Source: Ichthyosporea sp. XGB-2017a
Lineage: Eukaryota; Opisthokonta; Ichthyosporea
Reading direction: 5' to 3'
Assembly (NCBI GenBank): GCA_002811675.1
Contig: PDIM01010397.1
Location: 8,495-35,750, forward strand
Length of the DNA stretch: 27,256 nucleotides
Shown: positions 17,140 through 25,882 of the stretch, in pieces
Layout: the number at the start of each line of letters is the position of its first letter
Numbering within the stretch: position 1 is the stretch's first letter
The notes under the pieces: generated by a model
Seen by the model: the letters and a program-made list of their open reading frames with translations, nothing else
The model's database searches: none
What the model was told of the DNA's origin: nothing
Program-made: the position numbers and the translations under genes

Positions 17140-18811
17140 CTACTCTTCTTCATTTTCAAGAGAAGCAAATTTGGACTGAGAAACCCATGTCTGAGAGTCT
17201 TCGGCCTTGCCCTCTTCGCTGCTGGGCTTCACATTTTCCTTGTGACGGTATCCTTTGCCACCAACACGGCTGAAGCCACTTTTGTCTTCACGATCTCCAC
17301 CACGGCGGTCATCATTGCGCAAGTTTCTAAAGTCACGCTCGCGGTTGTCACGACCATCACGATTGTCACGGCCGCCACGTCCATAGCTTCTCTGAGGACC
17401 TCTGACAGAACGTTCCTTTTTATCATCGGTCTTCTCTCCAGCTTCACCAGCGGCTTCCTTTTCAGCCTTTTCCTTCTCAGCTTTTTGACGCGCTTCTTCG
17501 CGCTTCTTTGCCAATCTCTCTTCAATCTCACGTTCTCGGGCGGATGTATCCACGGGTCTGGCACCCCCAAAGGGGTTGGCAGCACCCTCGGTGGCAGCAG
17601 CCTCAGCGGGCTTGTCCTCCACTGTACGGGGCTTCAAGTTCAGCTTGGGTCTCTCGGCAGGAACATGACGATCACGGGAATCATCTCTTCTGCCGTATCC
17701 ACCTCGGCGGTCATTGAAACCTCCACGACGATCATTGAATCCTCCGCGGCGGTCATCATAACGACGATCATTGTCATAACGACGATCATTGAATCCACCT
17801 CTACGGTCGTCTCTGCGCTCTTCACGGGGTTCTGGTGGGGGAAGGGGTTTGGCCTCAGATCTCCAGTTTCCAGAAAATCTCTCGTCCTTTGGCTGACTCT
17901 CAGCAATATCAATCTTCAAGGGTCTGTCTCCCATATAGTCTCCGTTCAATTCCAATGCACCAACCAAGGACTCCAAGTCTGCAAATTCGACATACCCAAA
18001 ACCTTTGGTTTGGTCACTGTCGGGCTTTCTTGGAAGTCGAACACTTGTAACATTGAAGTTTTCACCGAAAAATTCTTCAATCTTTTTCTCGTCAAACTGG
18101 TAAGACAAGTTTCCAATAAATGCAGTGAAAGGAGCCTCCTTAGGAAGCTTTTCCGGATCATAAGCAGGACCCCTAGCTGGACCTCTGGGAGGTTCATCTC
18201 TATACTCGGAACGGCTATCATAACGATCGCGACGATCATCACCTCGACGATCGTACCCTCTACCCCCGCGGTCATCATATCTATCGCGTCCTCGTCCCCC
18301 ATCGTAACGATCACGGCCATATCCACGATCTCCACGGTCATCATAACGATCACGGCCATAACCGCGGTCGTCAGAACGGCCATAACCACGGTCACCACGA
18401 TCATCATAACGGTCACGTCCGTAACCGCGATCATCATAACGGTCGCGTCCGTAACCGCGATCTCCCCGATCATCATAACGATCGCGACCATAACCGCGGT
18501 CACTACCACGATCATATCCGCGATCACCGCCACGAGGCTCTTCCCTATCATTTTCAAAGCCGGAAGGAAAGTCCGAAGAGTTGTCAATAATAGGAGCAGC
18601 TGAAGAATACAAAAACAGTCAAAATAAATTAGCACACGACAATAAAACAGCACCGCCACAATTAACCCGATCACGTTTACTTACGCCCAGATGGCAATTC
18701 GGAAGTATCATCACCCCAAGAAAATCCCTCCTTCTCGCCAGAGCCCCCAGTCAGGAACTCGTTTAAATTAAGTGTAATCTTCTTCTTCGATTTCTTCCCC
18801 TCAGACGCCAT
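17140..18811 (-). CDS. EIF4B: Translation initiation factor eIF4B
   Basis: eIF4B stimulates the eIF4A helicase and mRNA recruitment to the 40S subunit in the cytoplasm. Minus-strand exons are 18811-18685 and 18599-17140 (85-bp GT-AG intron); the product is 528 residues. It starts with the family's KKKITLNLNEFL and SWGDDT motifs (animal KKGKTISLTDFL, SWADET). Residues about 67-170 are Asp/Arg/Tyr/Gly repeats (DRGYGRDRYDD units). The RRM is at about 199-276, with RNP2 FIGNLS and RNP1 KGFGYVEF. Then come shorter RGGFNDRR repeats, RPKLNLKPRTV, FGGARPVDTSAREREIEERL, a Lys/Glu-rich helix, a second Arg/Asp/Gly-rich part and a C-terminal KFASLENEEE like the animal KYAALSVDGEDE. The large repeat block precedes the RRM, whereas in animals the DRYG region follows it. 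Identity is firm from the flanking motifs. Confidence 0.95.
18217..18528 (-). repeat. Asp/Arg/Tyr/Gly tandem repeat region of eIF4B
   Basis: About 104 codons made of imperfect repeats of DRGYGRDRYDD with variants such as DRGD and GRGRDRYDDR. The DNA repeats less exactly than the protein, with varied Arg and Gly codons, so selection on the peptide has kept it. In human eIF4B the DRYG-rich region drives self-association and eIF3 binding. Confidence 0.85.
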
Positions 18812-19617
18812 GTTGGAAAAACGAAATCAATCAACAACAACTAATTAAAACACACACACACACTAATAGAAAAAAAAAAAAAAAAGAAAGAACAAGCTAT
18901 GCAGACAAACCAACAACACTCTCCCTCTTTCTTCTCTTGCAAATCTTCTTAAGACGTTACAATATAACAACACCCAAGAACAAACACTGTATTAAAATAA
19001 ATAAAATAAAAACTAAACTAGACAGCATAAAAAAAAAAAAAAACAAAACTAAACAAAAAAAAAAAAAAAAAAAAAAAAGCCGTGCTGGCTTGGCTGCTAC
19101 AGACCAAAGTTCAACACACATACCAAACAACACCAATCACCACCCAGCTACTCTCTCTCTCTCTATGGAACTCTGCCATACACAAGTTATCCTCAAAATC
19201 GTCTTTCCTCGTGTGCACGCTACTACTGGTACTGCACGCCAGTCTCCATGACCTCTTGTGGAAGGAATTGTCTATAGTTAAAAAGTTTTATCATAAGTTA
19301 TGTATTGCAGATTGTACTGTAGTACATAGTACTATGCAGCTGGCCGACAAGCTGTTCATGTGTACTATTATATAGCTGGGAAAATTAAATGGAAAAATTC
19401 TGCCCTGCCAAGCCTCACCACACGTGACCCTAAACAGCTTCCATAGAGATAGTACAGTTAACTTCGACTCTAATATGACCGCTTCCCGCCGTCAAAGCTG
19501 CGCCAGCTAAGCTTCATGCTTGCTTCCGGCCAGCTGATGTGGCTAGACCTCCTTAGCTAAAGCTGCCTCATGTGATTCTTTCTTGGCCATAGTTCCAAGC
19601 CTCTGCGGATAACCAAA
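18812..19617. other. eIF4B upstream region and AGCT-rich DNA before the tRNA
   Basis: On the eIF4B transcript strand the first 270 bp is strongly pyrimidine-rich: a (GT)n tract near 18850, T tracts at about 18870-18884 and 19029-19043, and a 24-T run at 19055-19078. The second half (about 19340-19570) carries ten AGCT words. No ORF with family features. Confidence 0.5.
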
Positions 19618-19689
19618 TCTCCTATAGTATAATGGTTAGTACATCAGACTTTGAATCTGAAAATCTGAGTTCGATCCTCAGTGGGAGAT
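19618..19689 (+). tRNA. tRNA-Gln (anticodon TTG)
   Basis: A 72-base cloverleaf: acceptor stem 1-7 with 65-71 (first pair T-A, one T-G), D stem 10-13 with 22-25, anticodon stem 27-31 with 39-43 (all five pairs canonical), loop CTTTGAA with anticodon TTG at 19651-19653, and T stem 48-52 with 60-64 enclosing TTCGATC. Internal promoter boxes are seen as TAGTATAATGG (A box) and AGTTCGATCC (B box). No intron. The discriminator base is T, as in many eukaryotic tRNA-Gln. A 5' T1-A71 pair is used where animal and yeast tRNA-Gln mostly have G1. Reads CAA, and CAG by wobble. Confidence 0.95.
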
Positions 19690-19706
19690 CTATTGGGTGT
19701 ACTATT

Positions 19707-19719
19707 TTTTTTTTTTTTA
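19707..19719 (+). terminator. Pol III terminator of tRNA-Gln
   Basis: A run of about thirteen T begins some 17 bases after the tRNA 3' end, well beyond the four to six T needed for Pol III termination. Confidence 0.85.
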
Positions 19720-19825
19720 GTTTGTTCATGGATTGCTTCACAAGAATCCCAAAGGAGGGTAAAAAGCAACAAAAGTTATTCTTATGTGGATGTTGCGCTC
19801 GAATGAAGTCTCATTTATTTAAAAA

Positions 19826-21520
19826 TTAAAATTGAAATGACTCTCTGACTATTGTGACTGATTCCCTAGACACTGTAGCAGCAACTATCATTTGTTCAAT
19901 GGCATCACTGAATGGTTCTGGCCCACAGACATAGGCATGCGACACTGGCTGGGAGAGCTTGAGGGCAGTGACAAGTGACTGGGATTTGATTCTGCCAGCT
20001 GTAAATTGCATACTCGAAAGATGCCTTTCTTCTGTTGCACATTGTGAAAGTGATGTGATAAAAATGTGAACATGAACATTGTCATTTTGAGCTGCTATTT
20101 CATTGAGTTCCCTGGCAAAGATAATGTCTTTAGCAGTCTTTACAGAATAAAGAATAGTGCAATGGATGTTGATGCTTTCGGAAATATGAATTCTTCTAAG
20201 GATTGACATGATCGGTGTGATTCCTGAGCCAGCAGCTACCATGACTATACCTTTTGTATTTTTTTTTAATGTGAAATTACCGTCCACTCCAAGGAAGTAA
20301 AGGTTCATATCCTTAAGAGAGTTGTGCAAATATGGCGAAACCTGACCGTTCGGTTTTTCTTTGACAGTAATTTGAAACTCCTGCTCCCCAAATGGACCGT
20401 CCCGTGGTGTACTTGATAAGGTCCACGCTCGTATTTCTACCTGACCATTCGGAAGGATAGCCCGAAAGGTGGCGTACTGCCCTGGCTGGTATGCAAGTGG
20501 ACGGTCCATTTTCAATGTAAAAGTTTTCACATCTGGCGTTTCTTGGTGTTGGGCAAGGAACCTTGTTCGTTCCCCACTCCCATCACCCCCTGCTGGTGCA
20601 GGAAGAAATGAGCTCATAATAGGTCTGCCAAAGGTAAAAGCCAAAGAATCTTCCATTAAATGGCATTTTTCAACATCAATATGAACCGTTCGCTCAGAGC
20701 CGATGTGCTCTTTGACGTCAAACAGGACGTGTGCGATCCCAAACACCTTCACTACCTTTCGAGAGCTGAAGTCAATGACGAGAAGGCACACGCGGCCATC
20801 TCGATGAATATTGCCAAGTGTATTAAAAAGTCCATTTCCTACATAGTCTGGGAAGCGCAAAGTAGATCCCTTGACAGAAACAAAGCCTGGTGGTCCTCCT
20901 CGATGAGACACATCTGCACCTTCCTCGGGGCTAGGATCCAACGTAGAATCCCCTCTGTTACCACTGCAAGTGGCAATAAAGAAAGTATCACATTTTGATA
21001 AGAGGGAGGCTACCATTGGAGGAAGACCCTTGATAGTTTGATGACTTGGTGGCTGTGACTGACTCAGTGGCTTGTATTGCATCGTCCTACTTTGAATGTA
21101 CTTTGGGCAGTTTCCAAAGCTCTGATCTACGGCAAATAGAGTGTTTCCATCCCTGTCAACGCCAGAAACGTGCGCTGTCAAGCGGTTTCTTCGTCGTGTT
21201 GTCAACTCAATTCCCAGCAAACCCAGCTTGGAGCCAGGCTTCCTAATATTTTCCTTGAGTGAGTCGCCATCCATAAATGCTGCATTGGGAACGGAAAATA
21301 GGGTCCCTTCTTTGTTCATGGTGACAAACACAGGGCCATCCTCACCATGGTCGCCTCTCGGGACATGTAGTAAGGATGCTACTGGTTGCCCAGTGTTGTC
21401 TACAGAACCAGCTAGTAGCCAAGGTGCAGCATTGAAAAACTCCTGATGCTGTGAAGGCATGTATGGACGAATGAAATGGCCCAAACTATTTCGATGTCTC
21501 GCAGCCACCTCCTTCCCCAT
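19826..21520 (-). CDS. PPOX-FNR fusion flavin oxidoreductase (PNPOx-like domain plus ferredoxin-NAD(P) reductase domain)
   Basis: The 564-residue protein joins an N-terminal FMN-binding split-barrel domain of the pyridoxamine-phosphate-oxidase-like family (about 15-230: IRPYMPSQHQEFF, LLAGSVDNTGQPVASLL, LRFPDYVGNGLFNTLGNI) to a C-terminal FNR module. The FNR part shows RAWTLSS (FAD-binding), the GSGITPIMSILR nucleotide loop and YVCGPEPF. Related bacterial and fungal proteins often continue into a plant-type 2Fe-2S ferredoxin domain; this one stops at RESFQF, so it lacks that domain. The substrate is unknown; electron transfer from NAD(P)H is inferred. The first ATG in frame is at 21520, but the family's N-terminal FHxGE motif lies just upstream in another frame (ATG at 21581), suggesting a one-base error or a true break. 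A minus-strand AATAAA (19813-19818) is eight bases past the stop. Converges on the tRNA gene. Confidence 0.88.
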   Translation of the reverse strand: MGKEVAARHRNSLGHFIRPYMPSQHQEFFNAAPWLLAGSVDNTGQPVASLLHVPRGDHGEDGPVFVTMNKEGTLFSVPNAAFMDGDSLKENIRKPGSKLGLLGIELTTRRRNRLTAHVSGVDRDGNTLFAVDQSFGNCPKYIQSRTMQYKPLSQSQPPSHQTIKGLPPMVASLLSKCDTFFIATCSGNRGDSTLDPSPEEGADVSHRGGPPGFVSVKGSTLRFPDYVGNGLFNTLGNIHRDGRVCLLVIDFSSRKVVKVFGIAHVLFDVKEHIGSERTVHIDVEKCHLMEDSLAFTFGRPIMSSFLPAPAGGDGSGERTRFLAQHQETPDVKTFTLKMDRPLAYQPGQYATFRAILPNGQVEIRAWTLSSTPRDGPFGEQEFQITVKEKPNGQVSPYLHNSLKDMNLYFLGVDGNFTLKKNTKGIVMVAAGSGITPIMSILRRIHISESINIHCTILYSVKTAKDIIFARELNEIAAQNDNVHVHIFITSLSQCATEERHLSSMQFTAGRIKSQSLVTALKLSQPVSHAYVCGPEPFSDAIEQMIVAATVSRESVTIVRESFQF

Positions 21521-21797
21521 CACCCTCTCCTGCACTTCAAATCTCCCCGGAATGGAATTTATAACTTTGCTCTTTTTCCATAGTGTGAAATCTATCTCTA
21601 CATCTAATACTCTAAATCAATGTCTTTCAAACTCATTTAAGGCTTCAAAAAAAAAAATAAACAAATAAGAATCAAAAGCCAAGCCAAAAGAAATCAAGCT
21701 GATAACTACTCCAATAACCAGTTTATTTTTGCTTTATTGGAAGCAAAGTCAACAGAGTACAAAATAATGAAGAGAACGGAAAAGCAAAGCACCATCA
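21521..21797. other. Upstream region of the PPOX-FNR gene
   Basis: This contains the displaced N-terminal codons of the oxidoreductase (21581 to about 21539, minus strand), an A run near 21646, and two minus-strand AATAAA words at about 21723-21740 that would serve a gene to the right. Confidence 0.45.
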
Positions 21798-22145
21798 TTA
21801 TAATATTGTCAAACCATACCAATGATAATCAACCAATGGCAGACCAAAGAATGTGGCTCTATCCCTTGATTGCCTAAATGCGGACACACCATTTCCTAGT
21901 ATAGACATTAGACCACTCAGTGTCAAACAACCAGAATATGATTTGAATCTTTCCTTCTCTCTCTCTGGCCCTCTCCCTCTTTGACTCCCTCTTTGGCTCC
22001 TTCCAGCTACATAGTCTCTCTTGTTTGGAGGTATGTAGTTCCTAGAAGCTAGAAAATATACGCCCTCTCCTTCTACCCTCTGACCTCTCTTCTGGTCTTC
22101 ATGGACTTTTTTTTCTTTGGTCCTGTTTCTCCCACAACATGCCAT
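21798..22145 (-). CDS. Hypothetical small basic protein, weakly supported
   Basis: An ATG-started frame of 115 codons, which I do not recognise. It begins MACCGRNRTKEKK, with a Cys pair at positions 3-4, has an Arg/Gly/Ser-rich middle (RSQRGSQRGRGPEREKER), and a moderately hydrophobic last third (SGCLTLSGLMSILGNG). Two AATAAA words on its strand lie about 60-75 bases after the stop, which is where a polyadenylation signal would be expected. ATGs in other frames precede it closely. Without a homologue, chance is a serious alternative. Confidence 0.3.
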   Translation of the reverse strand: MACCGRNRTKEKKVHEDQKRGQRVEGEGVYFLASRNYIPPNKRDYVAGRSQRGSQRGRGPEREKERFKSYSGCLTLSGLMSILGNGVSAFRQSRDRATFFGLPLVDYHWYGLTIL

Positions 22146-23217
22146 TGCCTCATCATTGTTTCGCTATATGGAGTTCTCTTCGACACGTCTTTCTCTCTCT
22201 CCACCTTCTTCCCTCTAATTATAACTGGCCAGTGAAATCACAATGACTCTATTGTTTAAGTCAATGATAGAAGAGAAAGACGCCCTCCCCCAAGGCCACC
22301 CGAGATGGTCTTGCCTCCCCTCTTTTTGTTTGTTTTGAAATGACATACTAAATAATTATGTAGAAGTCCCCGGGGGCTTACTTGCAAACTATGACCTATT
22401 ATTTCCCGTCACTTTGGTGTGCCTGTGAAGGGTATTGGTTTGGTTCTAAAAGCACTTTGCACTACCATTTCCTTGTCGACAATTATCGGTGAGTTAATTT
22501 CTGCTATAATTCAAACCCCATGTTTTGAAAGCCTTTGACGGAGGCTTGAGCTCTGCAACTATTCACAGTCGACTTTCAAGAACAATGACGGCATCTTGGA
22601 CCAAAATATACCTGTCAAAACCAAACACGAAGCTGACATTGTCACTCCCATCCGCCTCGAAAAGACGGCTGACATTCAAAGAAGCAAGATTGGGAATCCC
22701 CACAGAGCAACATTTATATATGGAAGAACACTAATACAGCTAAAGCAATAATATAAGAAGCTATTACTCTGTTGGGAAACTGACAAGTGCAGTCCACGCC
22801 ATTTAAAGCAGTCTATGAAAACGAAAACGCAAACTCCAAAATGACCTTTAGCTGAAAAACTTTAATATTATGCTCAACTATCAATTACACTTTTGCGGGT
22901 AGATGTGGGCAAAGGTTCTTGCATTCATGAAATGTCACACATTGCCTTTCCTGGACGTGTCTGTGAACCATCACACTGCATGTCGTGCTATGTACTATAT
23001 TTTGCAACTATTGTTCGCTTGCGAGTTCCTGAAACGTTCCATTTTTATATCCTCACAAAATGTTGGAGTTTTGTAAAATGCAAGTGTTGAGCCCAAGACA
23101 AATTTGGTCCTTTATTTTCACCTCTGCCTGTTCGATAAAAGTAAAAGGCCATATTTGTAGAACTAAAAGGACAAAAAGAACTGTATGGATCTGTTATCTG
23201 AAATATTGAGCCCATAA
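22146..23217. other. Non-coding stretch
   Basis: About 1.1 kb of roughly balanced to AT-rich DNA. Frames in it are short and lack ATG starts or recognisable features. I see no tRNA, no repeat longer than a few bases and no clear promoter. Confidence 0.4.
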
Positions 23218-23445
23218 TTACTGGCCCACATACCATCCATGGAACCATTCCTTGCGCATGTGCCAATTGTATGTTCCTATAAAACAATGGGAAGCATATC
23301 CAATGGCCCCTGCAAGTGAACTACATACAAAAGCCATGCCAGAAAAGGGCCGGCCAATGACCAATGAAATAAATGAAACCACTTGTCCAATCAGCACAGA
23401 CTGCCATGATAGCAAGATTCTGGTTGGATAGAGACACTGAAGCAT
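23218..23445 (-). CDS. Short hydrophobic ORF, weakly supported
   Basis: 75 codons from an ATG. The translation has two hydrophobic stretches that could cross a membrane (SVLIGQVVSFISLVIG and SGMAFVCSSLAGAIGYA) and an aromatic basic end (WHMRKEWFHGWYVGQ). A minus-strand AATAAA occurs about 100 bases past the stop. No family recognised. It could be one exon of a larger gene (a TTTTATAG acceptor-like site and a GGTATG donor-like site lie inside it) or chance. Confidence 0.2.
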   Translation of the reverse strand: MLQCLYPTRILLSWQSVLIGQVVSFISLVIGRPFSGMAFVCSSLAGAIGYASHCFIGTYNWHMRKEWFHGWYVGQ

Positions 23446-23902
23446 GGTTCTATCCTAGTTGGGTGATTTTATATTTCAACACTCCATTTACGTACTTTGT
23501 ACCTTGAAACCTTATTTCTCCGCAGTGCTTAATTATCTCTTTACAGAAATCCATCCTTTTGTGCCACTTATAATTCTTCAGCAATGGATCGCAGTCTGAG
23601 AGAATCCTCCTTAAATCTAAAGCCTATGACAAACCCTTCGACTTGATGTTTTCGGAAGGCATTAGTTTTTAATCCTGACCGTACCTCTGGCCGGCCAATA
23701 TTACAGTACATAATTGCCATGCTATGTAGTGCCTGGACTATAAAAGAGGGGGGGCTCCACTTACTTTCCATCTTTGTCTTTCATTCTTATATATTTAATT
23801 TATTAGAGCCTAGATTTCTGATTCTTTATAAATCTAGAATCACTAACCAATTTAATTTATTTTATATTTAATTATATATTGTTTACTAAAAGCGAATATA
23901 CA
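23446..23902. promoter_or_regulatory. Promoter and leader of the bZIP gene
   Basis: The 457 bp before the bZIP ATG includes a GGCCGGCCAAT word (about 23691-23701) about 40 bp upstream of a TATA box, and a very AT-rich leader of about 130 bp. A second GGCCGGCCAAT word lies further upstream near 23348. CCAAT-like plus TATA architecture suits a regulated Pol II gene. Confidence 0.5.
23739..23745 (+). promoter_or_regulatory. TATA box of the bZIP gene
   Basis: TATAAAA followed by a G-rich stretch, 158 bp before the ATG. Initiation about 30 bases downstream would put the start near 23770 and give a leader of about 130 bases. It is the clearest TATA element in the window. Confidence 0.65.
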
Positions 23903-24562
23903 ATGAGCGTTCCTGAAATTTTGGCAAAGGATTTTGACTTTAGCGAAGATAGCTTTGGTGGTGTTCTGGATAAAGTTGTGGGCAATATTTTGGAGGATGA
24001 AAAGAGTGAAAAGAATGAAAAGCAATGCTCTTTGAAAAGGAAGAAGAACACTAATGCCGTTCGCAAATGCAGACAAAGACAAAGACAGAAGCTAGATACT
24101 CTTGAAGGGTTTCTCGAGCGAGCTCTCAGAGAAAATGCACTCTTGAAAGAAAAGCTCATTTTGACTTGTTCTGCTGTGAGAATTTCTACTGATGTTATCC
24201 TGGGGCAAAGGCAACTCGACGTGCACACAGTCCCACAGATGGAAAGCATGCTTTTGGAGGCACAAAGTGCTGTGGCTGCAAGCAATGTTGAGCAGGCCGT
24301 GCAAGAATACAAACGGGGGTCTTCCAGAGCCAAAAAGCCCGTTACTCACTGCTTTGTTGAAGAATCGAAATACTACAAACCAGCTAAAGCTGCCAACTAT
24401 GCCGACGACCAATCCCTGGACCAGTCCTTCAAGGCTGCTACAGCGGATATAACCAACAGCTTCCAGCCACTTACTGCACCTGTTACGCCCTCATTTGTTC
24501 CCAACTACGACTTCACATCCGAGGATAACCAAAACTTTGACCTCGTTCCTTCACTCTTCTAA
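23903..24562 (+). CDS. C/EBP-like bZIP transcription factor
   Basis: The 219-residue intronless protein has a basic region at about 44-62 (KRKKNTNAVRKCRQRQRQ) with invariant Asn49 and Arg57. The NxxAVRKCR form is that of C/EBP (NNIAVRKSR) rather than AP-1 or CREB (NxxAAxxSR). The leucine zipper that follows (about 64-90) includes RENALLKEK, whose Asn sits at the same distance from the basic region as in C/EBP. The zipper is short, about three to four heptads. The N terminus is acidic with hydrophobics (LAKDFDFSEDSFGG) and could activate transcription; the C terminus is Ser/Thr/Pro/Phe-rich and ends DLVPSLF. The ATG at 23903 is the first in frame, behind a TATA promoter. An AATAAA word follows the stop near 24606. 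Target genes and orthology are unknown. Confidence 0.85.
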   Translation: MSVPEILAKDFDFSEDSFGGVLDKVVGNILEDEKSEKNEKQCSLKRKKNTNAVRKCRQRQRQKLDTLEGFLERALRENALLKEKLILTCSAVRISTDVILGQRQLDVHTVPQMESMLLEAQSAVAASNVEQAVQEYKRGSSRAKKPVTHCFVEESKYYKPAKAANYADDQSLDQSFKAATADITNSFQPLTAPVTPSFVPNYDFTSEDNQNFDLVPSLF

Positions 24563-25866
24563 AAAATCAACAAACCAGAGAGAAAGCACATTGTACATAG
24601 AAACTAAATAAAAGAAAGAAGCTACAAAAATTATGTGTTTGAAAACTTCGTACATAAAAGGCTGCCTCCCTGTGTGCTTTGCAGCGTACGTGCGACAACC
24701 TTGGCTTGGCTCCTTGAATTTTGGCATAATAGAGAACTCAAATAAAAAATACAGTTCTCTATGGAATCTTGGCAAAGAACACGTGCCGGAATGTTCAAGT
24801 GCCAGCTGGACTAGACCAACCAGTCACCTACATCCCCAATCACTAATAAGGATCTACATTGGTGAAATTTCTGAAAGTGTGACTACAAGCGAAACACTTC
24901 TTATTACCTTCACAATCAGCCAGTCGCCACTAGAGCTCTGTCTGGCGGTCTTCGGGTTATTTCTTTATAAACATCGCATTTCCCCACTCTTGAATGCTCG
25001 CACTCCCCCAATTCAGCTTTGACTCTATGAACAGGTTCGGGGCAGGGTGGTGGGCTACTTCTTTGGCGCATCTGAAGATACTGCTTTTCTCAAAATATAA
25101 GTATATTCATCATAAGCATCCATTCGCTATTAATTCGGATATTCAAAAGAAAGCAAGAGTCAATCTTGGTAAACCCATCTGCAACATTCGGAACGCACAA
25201 TAGACTGCTATGCTGGAGTTGCACAAAGCCCAACCTCTGCTTTCTTTAGTATTGGGCTATTTATCAAAGATGGGACTTGCTGTCAAGTGCATGCTCCCTA
25301 TCACCTTTGTTCGCACATGGATGATGGGAGCTATGTAGTCAGTCATACATCAATACCGTGTATATTGGCCTTTCAAAGTCCATTTATTTATCTTAAAAAA
25401 AGTCGAATAAGATAGTTGTCGGTATCAACTAGTTTATTCAAGTTCGCTCATAACATGATGCACATGTGAAGCGTTTCCTTTCCCTGTAGGAGAAGGATCA
25501 TCTTCCCCATTGAAAGCCTTTATCTCCAAAACCAACAAAGAGTTTGAAATTTCATAAATTTCATAAGATGTTTCACTGTGTGAGACTACATTCAACATCA
25601 TACTTACCCCAAGGAGGCCCCATTGCTCTAAGGCTATGGACTACATAGGAAGATGCTCCCAGTATCTCACTCTCATCATCTGACTAATTTGTGAAAAATC
25701 GAATCTTTTTAGAGCACAAAAAGAAACAAGATCCATCCAGTATACGAAGCAGCTCTAATGCTGTTAATAAAAAAATCTGAATCAGAAGAAAACTGCAAAT
25801 TGCTATTGGCCCCTTGTGACTAAAGGACTATCCGCCTTTCTTTTCATGGCAGATATATTCCCAAGC

Positions 25867-25882
25867 TACATAATATTATGTA
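25867..25882. repeat. Perfect 16-bp palindrome
   Basis: TACATAATATTATGTA is its own reverse complement; the flanks (CTACATAA...TATGTAG) extend the symmetry with a two-base slip. It could bind a dimeric factor or simply form a cruciform. Confidence 0.85.

Noticed and set aside
17242-18603. 453-codon open frame antisense to eIF4B
   Set aside because: It lies exactly opposite the eIF4B coding exon, starts without family features and is rich in Thr, Ile and Ser as the mirror of Arg/Asp/Gly repeat codons. The repeat structure keeps the opposite strand free of stops.
23348-23701. Two GGCCGGCCAAT words as ends of a mobile element
   Set aside because: They are in direct orientation about 340 bp apart, with no target-site duplication, terminal inverted repeat or coding content typical of a transposon between them. 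CCAAT-type promoter elements or chance are simpler.
25227-25258. Hairpin AGCCCAA/TTGGGCT with an 18-base loop as a structured RNA
   Set aside because: A single seven-pair stem is expected by chance in 27 kb, and no further structure surrounds it.
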